Assembly: GCA_963790965.1 (NCBI GenBank)
Contig: CAWBQO010000003.1
Coordinates: 1-64,000 of the forward strand
Reading direction: 5' to 3'
Length of the DNA: 64,000 bases
Origin: CAWBQO01 sp963790965
GTDB taxonomy: Bacteria; Bacteroidota; Rhodothermia; Rhodothermales; DASSAV01
A program made the translations under genes and the position numbers. Position 1 is the stretch's first letter. Each line of letters begins with the position of its first letter. Below are positions 16,267 through 23,863 of this stretch, in pieces. The notes below the pieces were generated by a model. The model was not told the origin of the DNA and did no database searches. It saw nothing but the letters and a program-made list of their open reading frames with translations.

Positions 16267-16490
16267 TTTAGTAAGACAGCCCTAAACCCTGCATAAGCAG
16301 CACCATGACCCCCGTGGGCAAGTGGTGCCCGGGAAGGGCCGAACCCTCCGAGAGCCTTGAGACATTAGGTCTAAGTCTCTTACCGGGAAACGGATAGACA
16401 CTCGTGTCAAGGAGGGGAGCGTATGTCTCAACGTTAAAGATGCACAGAGTAACTGACGTGAAAAGACAGCGCTGAACAAGTTGGGCGAAG
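16267..16490 (+). ncRNA. Candidate structured RNA, possibly a group II intron domain I remnant
   Basis: A run of short hairpins: CTGC-ATAA-GCAG, GGGC...GCCC, GAGAC-TTAG / CTAA-GTCTC (16359-16379), CCGGGAAACGG and GACACTCGTGTC. A perfect 9-bp long-range match (TTGAGACAT at 16357-16365 with ATGTCTCAA at 16423-16431) encloses three of them. The end (GACAGCGCTGAACAAG) reminds me of group II intron domain I. No reverse transcriptase and no domain V were found, so it is at most a fragment. The strand is a guess from that resemblance. Confidence 0.3.
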
Positions 16491-16502
16491 ATTGACCGAC
16501 AC

Positions 16503-16537
16503 AAAAAAGCAGAGACCGCACAAAACGGCCTCTGCTT
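16503..16537 (-). terminator. Intrinsic terminator of tRNA-Leu
   Basis: Read on the minus strand, AAGCAGAGGCCG pairs with CGGTCTCTGCTT (12 bp, one mismatch) around a 7-base loop, followed by a run of six T. It begins 14 bases after the tRNA 3' end, as expected for a tRNA transcript terminator. Confidence 0.8.
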
Positions 16538-16550
16538 CTTCTATTCGCGG

Positions 16551-16634
16551 TGCCCGGGACTGGAGTCGAACCAGCACGCCCTTGCGAGCGCCACCCCCTC
16601 AAGATGGTGCGTCTACCAATTCCGCCACCCGGGC
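16551..16634 (-). tRNA. tRNA-Leu (anticodon GAG)
   Basis: The minus strand starts GCCCGGGTGGCGGAATTGG and ends with CCCGGGC plus discriminator A; the 7-bp acceptor stem is perfect. The D-arm (GGAATTGGTAGAC), a long variable arm typical of leucine tRNAs and the T-loop GGTTCGACTCC are present. The anticodon stem CCATC/GGTGG closes the loop TTGAGGG, giving anticodon GAG for CUC/CUU codons. CCA is not encoded. Length is 84 bases. A terminator lies just downstream. Confidence 0.93.
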
Positions 16635-16730
16635 TGAGGGTGCCTGACACGCCGGTTTGCCGCAGCCGGTTCCCGCCTCTTCGTTGATTCTCGCTTTCTC
16701 CACATCATCCAGGAAGAAGCTCCGCCGGCC

Positions 16731-17723
16731 CTACTTCACGCCTTCGCTCATCGCCAGCATCCGGTCGATCGGCAAGCGCGCACGGCGGATTAAGTCGGCC
16801 GGCATCGTTAGTTCGGGCTGCTCGTACTTAAGGCAGAGATAGAGCTTTTCAATGGTGTTGAGCCGCATATGCGGACACTGGTTGCACGCGCAGCCGCCCT
16901 CGGGCGGGGCCGGGATAAACGTCTTCTCCGGACTGTCGCGGCGCATCTGGTGCAGAATGCCTTCCTCCGTCGCGACAATGAACGCGGGCGCTTCGTGCTC
17001 TCTGGCAAACCGGCGGATGGCGCTCGTTGAGCCGACAAAGTCGGCCTGGCGCAGCACGGGCGCTTCGCACTCCGGATGGGCGAGCACGAGCGCACCGGGA
17101 TTGCGGACTTTGAGCCGCACGAGCTTCCTTTCGCTGAACGTCTCGTGTACGATGCAAACGCCGTCCCACAACACCATGTCGCGGCCGGTCTGCTCGATGA
17201 GGAACCTGCCGAGATTGCGGTCGGGTGCGAAGATAATGGGCTGATCCTCCGGGATCTGCCGGATGATGTGCTCGGCGTTGGTCGAGGTGACAATGATGTC
17301 GGTCAGCGCCTTCACCCCGGCCGAACAGTTGATGTACGACACGACGACGTGCCCCGGGTGGCGGGCGACGAAAGCGCCAAACGCCTCCGGCGGGCAGGAG
17401 TCCGCGAGCGAACAACCTGCGTTCAGATCGGGCAGGAGCACCTTCTTATCCGGGTTGAGGATCTTGGCCGTCTCGGCCATAAAGTGAACGCCTGCGAAGA
17501 CGATGATGTCCGCGCTCGTCTGCGCCGCCTGCCGCGCAAGGCCGAGCGAGTCCTCCACGTAATCGGCGACGTCCTGTATCTCCGGCTCCTGGTAATAGTG
17601 CGCAAGCAGGACAGCGTTCTTCTCCGCCTTCAGCCGCGCGATCTCCTCCACGAGGTCGAGCGCCGGATCGACGGCCTCCTCAACGAAGCCAACCACAGGA
17701 TCGAGAAGCGTTTGGAAAGGCAT
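16731..17723 (-). CDS. nadA: Quinolinate synthase
   Basis: Condenses iminoaspartate with dihydroxyacetone phosphate to quinolinate, the second step of de novo NAD synthesis, using a [4Fe-4S] cluster. The 330-residue protein has the family blocks AVLLAHYYQEPEIQDVAD, DIIVFAGVHFMAETAKIL, LPDLNAGCSLAD, WDGVCIVHETF and CACNQCPHM. Likely cluster ligands are Cys104, Cys190 and Cys283. nadB and nadC are not next to it. The gene lies downstream of lolD on the same strand after a 135-base gap, so it may have its own promoter. Confidence 0.96.
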   Translation of the reverse strand: MPFQTLLDPVVGFVEEAVDPALDLVEEIARLKAEKNAVLLAHYYQEPEIQDVADYVEDSLGLARQAAQTSADIIVFAGVHFMAETAKILNPDKKVLLPDLNAGCSLADSCPPEAFGAFVARHPGHVVVSYINCSAGVKALTDIIVTSTNAEHIIRQIPEDQPIIFAPDRNLGRFLIEQTGRDMVLWDGVCIVHETFSERKLVRLKVRNPGALVLAHPECEAPVLRQADFVGSTSAIRRFAREHEAPAFIVATEEGILHQMRRDSPEKTFIPAPPEGGCACNQCPHMRLNTIEKLYLCLKYEQPELTMPADLIRRARLPIDRMLAMSEGVK

Positions 17724-17858
17724 CAGCGTTGTAAGGGAGGGAAACTGTCAGCAAAAGCCGCGCGGCACCGGCGGGTATCAAGAGCATGATGCAAAAAGTA
17801 CGCCGCGCCGCCCACTACAACAACATCTTCCTCAGAGAAGGTCCGGCGAGGCGGCCGA

Positions 17859-18560
17859 TCAGGAGTTCGCGGGCGCGCTCGTGTGCTCTTCAAGCACCAA
17901 TCCAGCCTCCATGCGGAGCACGCGGTCGGCGAGGTCGGCCAGGAGGGGATTGTGCGTAACGACGATGAACGTCTGCCGAAACGTCCGGCTGAGCCGCACG
18001 ATCTCGTCGTGCAGGGCCGACGCGGTTGCGGCGTCGAGGTTGCCCGTGGGCTCGTCCATGAGCACGAGGCCGGGATGGTTCATCAGGGCGCGGGCGACGG
18101 CGACGCGCTGCTGCTCGCCGCCCGATAGCGCGCCCGGCCGGTGTTCGGCGCGCGCGCCAAGCCCGAGCGCTTCGAGCAGCTCCAGCGCGCGCGCGCGTAC
18201 GTCCCGCAGCTTCTGGTTCTGGATGAGCGCGGGCATGGCGACGTTCTCCAGCGCCGTGAACTCGGGGAGCAGGTGGTGAAACTGGAAGACAAAGCCCACT
18301 TCGCGGTTGCGGAAGGAGGCAAGCGCCTCGTCGGTGCGCCCGAATACCGGCTCGTCGCGGTAGCGCACGGTCCCGGAGGTCGGCCGGTCGAGCGCGCCGA
18401 GAATGTGGAGCAGCGTACTCTTGCCCGCGCCGCTTTCGCCAACGACCGCAATGACCTCGCCCTCATCGACTTCAAAAGAGACGCCGCGAAGCACCTCGAG
18501 CGAAGTAGAAGAGCCGGTGCGATAGCTTTTCCAAACGTCTCGGACGGAAAGGAGCGGCAT
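17859..18560 (-). CDS. lolD: ABC transporter ATP-binding protein, LolD-like
   Basis: A 233-residue ATPase of the MacB/LolD branch. Motifs in order: Walker A GESGAGKST, the FQFHHLLPEFTALENV Q-loop region, signature ALSGGEQQRVAVARAL, Walker B LVLMDEPTGNLD and the switch His in IVVTHNPLL. FQFHHLLPEF is typical of LolD, which powers release of lipoproteins from the inner membrane with LolC/E. No permease gene is adjacent, so its partner is unknown and lolD is a best match by sequence style. It lies 35 bases downstream of the NtrC-type regulator. Confidence 0.85.
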   Translation of the reverse strand: MPLLSVRDVWKSYRTGSSTSLEVLRGVSFEVDEGEVIAVVGESGAGKSTLLHILGALDRPTSGTVRYRDEPVFGRTDEALASFRNREVGFVFQFHHLLPEFTALENVAMPALIQNQKLRDVRARALELLEALGLGARAEHRPGALSGGEQQRVAVARALMNHPGLVLMDEPTGNLDAATASALHDEIVRLSRTFRQTFIVVTHNPLLADLADRVLRMEAGLVLEEHTSAPANS

Positions 18561-18595
18561 GCAAGCGTGAAAGGTCAGATCGGTGCGGCGCGTGA

Positions 18596-19990
18596 TCAGG
18601 ACAAGGAGTCGTCGCGCTCGATGGCGTACTTGTTCATCTTGTTGTACAAGTGCGAACGCTGGATGCCGATGGATTCGGCGGTTTTGCTAACGTTCCACTC
18701 GTTGTCCTCCAGCCGGCGCTCGATGAACAGCTTCTCCGCCATGTCGCGAAAGTCGCTGAACTGGGCGTACCGTTCGAGCAGGCCCGTCACAGGGTCGGCG
18801 GTTGTGGAGGAGGGCTGAACGTAGCGCTCAACGTCCTGGGCCACGATGGACTCGCCCTCGCTCAGAATGAGCAGTCGCTCTACGACGTTGTGGAGTTCGC
18901 GCACGTTGCCGCGCCACTCGTATCGCTTGAGCCGTTCGAGCGACTCGTCCGCGAAGCGCTTGACCGCAAGCCCGTTGCGCCGGGCGAGGCGGTCGGCGAA
19001 GTGGTGGGCGATGATCGGAATGTCCTCGCGGCGCTCCCGGAGCGGGGGCACATGAACGAGAATCACGCTGAGACGGTGGTATAGGTCTTCCCGGAACTTG
19101 TGCTCTTCGGTCGCCTGGAGCAGATTCTTGTTCGTCGCCGCGACGACGCGGACGTTAACGGGAATGCTGCGGTCCCCGCCGACGCGGGTGATGCGGTTTT
19201 CCTGGAGCGCGCGGAGCACTTTCGCCTGCGCGGCGAGGCTCATGTCCCCGATCTCGTCGAGAAAGAGCGTGCCGCCGTCGGCCTGCTCGAACTTGCCGAT
19301 GCGCTGCTTCGTAGCGCCCGTGAAGGAGCCTTTCTCGTGGCCGAAAAGCTCGCTTTCGATCAGCTCGCTCGGGATGGCGGCGCAGTTGACTTCCACCAGC
19401 GGGCCGTCCTTACGGTTCGAAAGAGAGTGGATCCAGTTGGCGACGAGTTCCTTTCCGGTGCCCGGTTCGCCCGTAATGAGCACCCGCGCCTCGGTCGGCG
19501 CGACGCGGTTGATGGTGTCTTTGATGCGCGTGATCGCCGGACTGGTGCCGAGGATCGGCGTGCGCTCTCCATCCTGCCGCTCGACGATGCTCTGGCGCAT
19601 CCGGCGATTCTCGGTTTCGAGGTGGCCGCGATCCAGCGCGTTCCTAACGGTGACGAGAAGCCGGTTCAGATCCGGCGGCTTTTCGATAAAGTCGAAGGCC
19701 CCGAGGCGCGTCGCCTCGACGGCGGTCTCGATGGTCGCGTGGCCCGAAATCATCACGACCGGAAGCTCGGGGACTTCCTGGCTCAGGGTGGCCAGCACTT
19801 CCATGCCGTCTACCTTGGGCATCTTGATGTCGAGCAGGACCATGTCGAACCGCTCGTCCCGCACCCTTTTCAGCGCCTGTTCCCCGTCCTCCGCTTCCTC
19901 GACGTTCAGTTCTTCATATTCGAGGATCTCGCGGAGGGTTCGCCGGATACTGCGTTCGTCATCAACGACGAGGATGGAGGGAGTGGGCAT
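18596..19990 (-). CDS. NtrC-family sigma-54-dependent response regulator
   Basis: A 464-residue regulator with three domains. The receiver (residues 1-120) has phospho-acceptor Asp54 in VLLDIKMP and acidic DDE near the start. The AAA+ domain (about 145-380) has Walker A GEPGTGKE, the sigma-54 contact loop as GSFTGA instead of the usual GAFTGA, Walker B TLFLDEIGDM and the R-finger region FREDLYHRLSV. The C-terminal Fis-type helix-turn-helix is VSKTAESIGIQRSHLYNKM. It should activate promoters bound by sigma-54 RNA polymerase after phosphorylation. No histidine kinase gene is adjacent, so the signal is unknown. Confidence 0.93.
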   Translation of the reverse strand: MPTPSILVVDDERSIRRTLREILEYEELNVEEAEDGEQALKRVRDERFDMVLLDIKMPKVDGMEVLATLSQEVPELPVVMISGHATIETAVEATRLGAFDFIEKPPDLNRLLVTVRNALDRGHLETENRRMRQSIVERQDGERTPILGTSPAITRIKDTINRVAPTEARVLITGEPGTGKELVANWIHSLSNRKDGPLVEVNCAAIPSELIESELFGHEKGSFTGATKQRIGKFEQADGGTLFLDEIGDMSLAAQAKVLRALQENRITRVGGDRSIPVNVRVVAATNKNLLQATEEHKFREDLYHRLSVILVHVPPLRERREDIPIIAHHFADRLARRNGLAVKRFADESLERLKRYEWRGNVRELHNVVERLLILSEGESIVAQDVERYVQPSSTTADPVTGLLERYAQFSDFRDMAEKLFIERRLEDNEWNVSKTAESIGIQRSHLYNKMNKYAIERDDSLS

Positions 19991-20071
19991 ACGAAGTAAA
20001 GGACCGTCTTTAAGGGCGCACGGCCAGTGTACGACCGTCCTGATACTCGGTGCCCGCGCATCGACGGAACG

Positions 20072-20782
20072 TTACGAGCCGGCCTGTTCGCGCGCCTCGG
20101 CGCGGGCGACAAAGAAGTCGATGTTGGCCGTCAGGTTGCTTTCCGGGTAATCGTCGCGCAGCGTCGTGTAAACTTCGACGGCCCTGTCGTACCGGCCGGC
20201 CTGCTCGAATGCGCGCGCGGCAGAGAAGAGATACTGCGGGGCGGTCAGTTCGCTTTCCAGAAAGTCGGCCGCATCCATGTAGCGCTCGGCGGCCCGGGCA
20301 AAGTCGCCCTTGGCCTCGTAAGCGGCGGCCTCACCGGCGAGGGCGCTGGCACCGAGGATGTTCTCGTCCGCGTCATAGTCGTCGAAAAAGCGGAGCGCCT
20401 GATCGTACTCGCCGAGGCGGTACGATGCGTCGGCCGCGTAGTATGCCGCAAGATTGCCCGACGGCGTGCCGGAGTAATCGTCTGCGATGGCCATAAGACC
20501 GGGGCTTCCCTGCGGACCGTCCAGCGCTTCGCGGAAGTTTCCTTGCTCGTAGGCCCGGACGGCCGGGGCCATGGCGACCAGGGCCTTTTCCCCCTGCGCT
20601 TCTTTATAATACATCCAGCCGACGACCGCGAGCGCGAGCACCACCAGCGCGCCGAGAACGCCGTAGACGACCGTCTTGTGGGTGTCGTAATAGCCCCAGG
20701 CGCGGGCGTATGTGGTGATGACCTGGTCTTCCCTAAGCTCGTGCCGGTGGGAGATCTTGTTTGGGGGCTGAATGGCGGACAT
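20072..20782 (-). CDS. Membrane-anchored tetratricopeptide repeat protein
   Basis: A 236-residue protein with a cytosolic N-terminus, one transmembrane segment at about residues 38-59 (VYGVLGALVVLALAVVGWMYY) and a C-terminal domain of TPR-like helices (NLAAYYAADASYRLGEYDQAL, AFEQAGRYDRAVEVYTTL). The order resembles YfgM/TPR_21 proteins that act near the Sec machinery and chaperones; here that is a family-level guess. It is 81 bases upstream of the NtrC-type regulator on the same strand and may lead the operon. Confidence 0.8.
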   Translation of the reverse strand: MSAIQPPNKISHRHELREDQVITTYARAWGYYDTHKTVVYGVLGALVVLALAVVGWMYYKEAQGEKALVAMAPAVRAYEQGNFREALDGPQGSPGLMAIADDYSGTPSGNLAAYYAADASYRLGEYDQALRFFDDYDADENILGASALAGEAAAYEAKGDFARAAERYMDAADFLESELTAPQYLFSAARAFEQAGRYDRAVEVYTTLRDDYPESNLTANIDFFVARAEAREQAGS

Positions 20783-21149
20783 TGCGCTGCTTTGACGGAT
20801 GAAGTGAATCCTGCGGTCCCCGCGCGTCGACGGCCGGGCGGCAGGGGTGTTCTTTAAGAAGACCGGTTATACGCGCCGTTCCTGTTACGTTTCCGCAAAG
20901 AGGATCAATGCCGCTATTCCATGAAAACGGACCGTTTTTTCATGTTTCATCGGCTTGACCGGCGACCGTGAATGCCCGCGGTTCCGTACCTTAAAGACCT
21001 GCACCTCGCCTGATCATACAGCGCACGGCCGGCAGGGTCTTTTGAAGACCCTTGCGCCGGCTCCTGCGTTCTTTCGGCGGTGAGCGTGCCGCGAAAGGAC
21101 CGCAGGCGGGTTTCCCGCATCATTTGTTTAACGCATTTCAGCAAAGAAT
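20783..21149. other. Divergent intergenic region upstream of gap
   Basis: About 370 bases separating the minus-strand TPR gene from gap. It should hold both promoters. A T-rich patch (CCGTTTTTTCATGTTTCATC, near 20931-20950) and a long hairpin at 21028-21061 stand out; no consensus -35/-10 pair with good spacing was found and no small gene is evident. Confidence 0.6.
21028..21061 (+). promoter_or_regulatory. Long hairpin in the gap leader
   Basis: An inverted repeat: GCCGGC, then AGGGTCTT, loop TTG, AAGACCCT, a 3-base bulge TGC and GCCGGC. All 14 positions on each arm pair. It ends 88 bases before the gap start codon, so it lies in or near the 5' leader. It could be a terminator for an upstream transcript, an mRNA stabiliser or a protein operator; no T-run follows, which argues against a simple terminator. 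Confidence 0.55.
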
Positions 21150-22154
21150 ATGGCTATCAAACTGGGTATCAATGGCTTCGGCCGGATCGGACGCTTGGTG
21201 TTTCGCGCTCTTCTCGAGCGCGGCTCGGACGAGTTCGACATCGTTGGCGTCAATGACCTCACCGACGCAAAGACGCTCGCCCACCTCTTCAAGTACGACT
21301 CCGTACACGGCGTGTTCAAGGGCGACGTGAAGGTCGAGGGCAACAACATCGTCGTCGATGGCGACAGCTTCCCCGTCTTCTCCGAGCGCGACCCGAGCAA
21401 ACTTCCGTGGGGCGACCTCGGCGCAGACATCGTCATCGAGTCGACCGGCATCTTCACCTCCCGCGAGAAGGCGATGATGCACATCCAGGCCGGCGCGAAG
21501 AAGGTTATCATCTCCGCTCCCGCCAAGGGCGAAGTCGACGCGACCGTCGTGGTGGGCGTCAACGACGACGTGCTCACGGGCAACGAGCAGATCGTCTCCA
21601 ACGCGAGTTGCACCACGAACTGCCTCGCGCCGATGGTCAAGATCCTCGACGATGCCTTTGGCGTCAAGAAGGGCCTCATGACCACGGTCCATGCCTACAC
21701 GCAGGATCAGCTTCTCCAGGACGGCCCGCACAAGGACCTCCGCCGCGCCCGCGCCGCCGCACTCTCGATCGTCCCGACGACGACCGGTGCCGCCCGCGCC
21801 GTCGGACTCGTGCTGCCGCACCTGAAGGGCAAGCTCGACGGCTTCGCGCTTCGCGTCCCCACGCCGGACGGCTCCCTGACGGACCTTTCCGTTGAGCTGA
21901 ACCGCGAAGTGACGATTGAGGAGATCAACGCCGCCGTGAAGAAGGAAGCCGACGGCAAGCTCAAGGGCATCCTCCAGTACAGCGAAGAGCCGCTCGTCTC
22001 CATCGACATCGTTCACAACCCGCACTCCTGCATCTTCGACGCGCCGTCGACGATGGTCAATGGCAGCCTCGTCAAGGTCGTGGGCTGGTACGACAACGAG
22101 TGGGGCTACTCGAACCGGACGGTCGACCTCGCCCGTCTGCTCATGAAGAAGTAG
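21150..22154 (+). CDS. gap: Type I glyceraldehyde-3-phosphate dehydrogenase
   Basis: Oxidises glyceraldehyde 3-phosphate to 1,3-bisphosphoglycerate with NAD in glycolysis. The 334-residue protein starts MAIKLGINGFGRIGRLVFRA (NAD-binding Rossmann fold), has the active site SNASCTTNCLAPM with catalytic Cys, the following His in TTVHAYTQDQ, and ends WYDNEWGYSNRTVDLARLL. It is followed by pgk, the next enzyme in the pathway, 110 bases downstream on the same strand. Confidence 0.97.
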   Translation: MAIKLGINGFGRIGRLVFRALLERGSDEFDIVGVNDLTDAKTLAHLFKYDSVHGVFKGDVKVEGNNIVVDGDSFPVFSERDPSKLPWGDLGADIVIESTGIFTSREKAMMHIQAGAKKVIISAPAKGEVDATVVVGVNDDVLTGNEQIVSNASCTTNCLAPMVKILDDAFGVKKGLMTTVHAYTQDQLLQDGPHKDLRRARAAALSIVPTTTGAARAVGLVLPHLKGKLDGFALRVPTPDGSLTDLSVELNREVTIEEINAAVKKEADGKLKGILQYSEEPLVSIDIVHNPHSCIFDAPSTMVNGSLVKVVGWYDNEWGYSNRTVDLARLLMKK

Positions 22155-22264
22155 CAAGCGGGCTTTCGGCCCATCTTGCAATCTTGATTGCGACGGGAGA
22201 GCGGACACTGGTTCGGTCTCCCGTCGTTGTTTCTATCCTGATCTCCTTTTGGACAAGTACTTAT

Positions 22265-23476
22265 ATGGCGAAGCTCAGCATTGAAGACATTGACGTTCGC
22301 GATCAGCGGGTGCTGGTCCGCGTGGACTTTAACGTTCCCCTGACGCAGGGCGAGGACGGAAAGACGCAGGTGTCGGACGACACGCGCATCCGGGCCGCGC
22401 TCCCCACCATCCGCCGCATCACGGACGGCGGCGGTAAGGCCATCCTCCTGAGCCACCTCGGCCGCCCGAAAGGCGGTGCGGACCCGAAGTTCAGCCTCGC
22501 ACCGGTGGCGGAATACCTGCAGACACTCGTGGACGTGCCCGTCGTATTCAGCGAGGAGACCGTGGGGGCCAAGGCGAAGAAGGCGGTTGATGAAGCGCCG
22601 ACGCCCGGCATCGTGCTGCTTGAAAACACCCGCTTTCTCGCAGGAGAAACGAAGAACGACGAGGCGCTCGCGGCCCAGATGGCCGAACTCGGCGACGTTT
22701 ACATCAACGACGCTTTTGGTTCGGCCCACCGCGCCCATGCTTCCACAGAGGGCGTGGCGAAGAAGGTCAACCGCGCCGGACTTGGCCTTCTCATGCAGAA
22801 AGAGGTCGAGTATCTTTCACGCCTCCAGGAAAGCCCCGAGCATCCGTTCGTGGGCGTGCTTGGCGGCGCAAAGGTGTCCGACAAGATCGGGGTGATCGAG
22901 TCGCTGCTCGAGCGCGTGGACGAGCTGCTCATCGGCGGCGCGATGAGCTACACGTTCCTGAAGGCCCTCGGGCACGAAGTCGGAAGCTCCCGCGTGGAGG
23001 ACGACAAGCTCGACGTGGCGAAGGACCTCTTCGAACGCGCGAATGGAAGAATCAAGCTGCCGTCCGACCACGTCGTTGCGGCGGAGTTCAAGAACGAAGC
23101 CGACCACCGCACGGTCTCCGGTGACATTCCCGGCGGCGAGATGGGCCTCGACATTGGTCCGGAGACAATCCGCGCGTATCGTGAAACGCTGCTCGGCGCA
23201 AAGACGATCGTGTGGAACGGCCCGATGGGCGTTTTTGAGATGCCGAACTATAGCAAAGGCACCTTTGCCGTTGCTGAAGCCCTCGCCGAGGCGACGGACA
23301 AGGGCGCGATGACGGTCGTCGGCGGCGGCGACTCTGTGGCGGCCATCTCGCAGGCGGGCTACGAGGACCGCGTCTCGCACGTCTCTACCGGCGGCGGCGC
23401 AATGCTGGAGTTCCTCGAAGGCAAGACGCTCCCCGGCGTGGCCGCGATCAACGACAAGGGCAACATCGAGTCGTAG
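22265..23476 (+). CDS. pgk: Phosphoglycerate kinase
   Basis: Makes ATP and 3-phosphoglycerate from 1,3-bisphosphoglycerate. The 403-residue protein starts at ATG 22265 with MAKLSIEDIDV, then the PGK signature RVLVRVDFNVPL, SHLGRPKGG, the ADP-binding GVLGGAKVSDKIGVIE, and the C-terminal nucleotide motif GGGDSVAAI. An upstream in-frame ATG at 22100 lies inside gap and is not used. A terminator hairpin follows 23 bases after the stop, so gap-pgk is probably a two-gene transcript. Confidence 0.97.
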   Translation: MAKLSIEDIDVRDQRVLVRVDFNVPLTQGEDGKTQVSDDTRIRAALPTIRRITDGGGKAILLSHLGRPKGGADPKFSLAPVAEYLQTLVDVPVVFSEETVGAKAKKAVDEAPTPGIVLLENTRFLAGETKNDEALAAQMAELGDVYINDAFGSAHRAHASTEGVAKKVNRAGLGLLMQKEVEYLSRLQESPEHPFVGVLGGAKVSDKIGVIESLLERVDELLIGGAMSYTFLKALGHEVGSSRVEDDKLDVAKDLFERANGRIKLPSDHVVAAEFKNEADHRTVSGDIPGGEMGLDIGPETIRAYRETLLGAKTIVWNGPMGVFEMPNYSKGTFAVAEALAEATDKGAMTVVGGGDSVAAISQAGYEDRVSHVSTGGGAMLEFLEGKTLPGVAAINDKGNIES

Positions 23477-23499
23477 AACCGCGCGCTTCAACCGACGCC

Positions 23500-23534
23500 A
23501 AGGGGCACGCCCGACCGCACGGGCGTGCCCCTTT
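23500..23534 (+). terminator. Intrinsic terminator after pgk
   Basis: A perfect 14-bp stem, AAGGGGCACGCCCG (23500-23513) with CGGGCGTGCCCCTT (23520-23533), and a 6-base loop ACCGCA, followed by TTCTGTT. It lies 23 bases after the pgk stop codon. Confidence 0.88.
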
Positions 23535-23576
23535 CTGTTATCATCCTGTTCGCCGCAGCGAAGCGCCGGTGCCTTC

Positions 23577-23623
23577 AAAAAAAAGAAAAGCGAAACCGAT
23601 GCGTTGGCCCGCACCGGTTTCGC
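23577..23623 (-). terminator. Minus-strand intrinsic terminator
   Basis: GCGAAACCGATGCG (23590-23603) pairs with CGCACCGGTTTCGC (23610-23623), 14 bp with one mismatch. Read on the minus strand the stem is followed by CTTTTCTTTTTTTT, a good U-tract. On the plus strand there is no T-run. It would end a leftward transcript starting between here and arsR, for which no gene is obvious. Confidence 0.7.
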
Positions 23624-23829
23624 CGACTCCCTCACACGCACGTCCTTTGTGCCACAACACAACCAAACAGGGGCAAGAGTACGCCGCTTTGCGCCGCTCG
23701 TTTGTAGGGGAACGCCCTTGTGCGCATGTAAGGGTTGTCACGAACCAATCGTTTCGTCCTTCGGCGCGAACCCGTACAAGAGGGCCGGAAGGAGCTTGTC
23801 GGTGCATTCCAGATAGAACCACGCCCGGC

Positions 23830-23858
23830 TTGCTTATCGTATAATTACGATCTATATT
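23830..23858 (+). promoter_or_regulatory. arsR promoter with operator palindrome in the spacer
   Basis: TTGCTT (23830-23835) and TATATT (23853-23858) form -35 and -10 boxes exactly 17 bp apart. The spacer is filled by the perfect palindrome ATCGTA-TAAT-TACGAT (23836-23851), a placement ideal for a repressor that blocks RNA polymerase. The ATG of arsR is 6 bases after the -10, so the transcript would be nearly or fully leaderless. ArsR is the natural candidate to bind here. Confidence 0.7.
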
Positions 23859-23863
23859 AGGGT

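Larger units (their letters stand above)
15876..16550. other. Gene-free stretch between the MmeI-like gene and tRNA-Leu
   Basis: About 670 bases with no convincing coding sequence. It contains a palindromic repeat element (16066-16125), a densely paired region that may be a structured RNA (16267-16490) and the tRNA terminator (16503-16537). Base composition is visibly more AT-rich in places (for example AAAGTATTATAAAATAG at 16042-16058) than in the surrounding genes, which fits an insertion hotspot beside a tRNA gene. Confidence 0.6.
23477..23863. other. Intergenic region between pgk and arsR
   Basis: About 390 bases holding three signals: the pgk terminator (23500-23534), a second hairpin with its T-run on the minus strand (23577-23623) and the arsR promoter/operator (23830-23858). 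The roughly 200 bases between the second hairpin and the promoter have no good coding sequence but could be a short minus-strand transcript. Confidence 0.6.

Noticed and set aside
12019..16550. CRISPR array or prophage near the restriction-modification gene
   Set aside because: No regularly spaced direct repeats, no phage structural gene, no integrase; only single palindromic fragments.
16282..16650. Minus-strand coding sequence overlapping tRNA-Leu
   Set aside because: It reads through the tRNA gene and its terminator; no homology.
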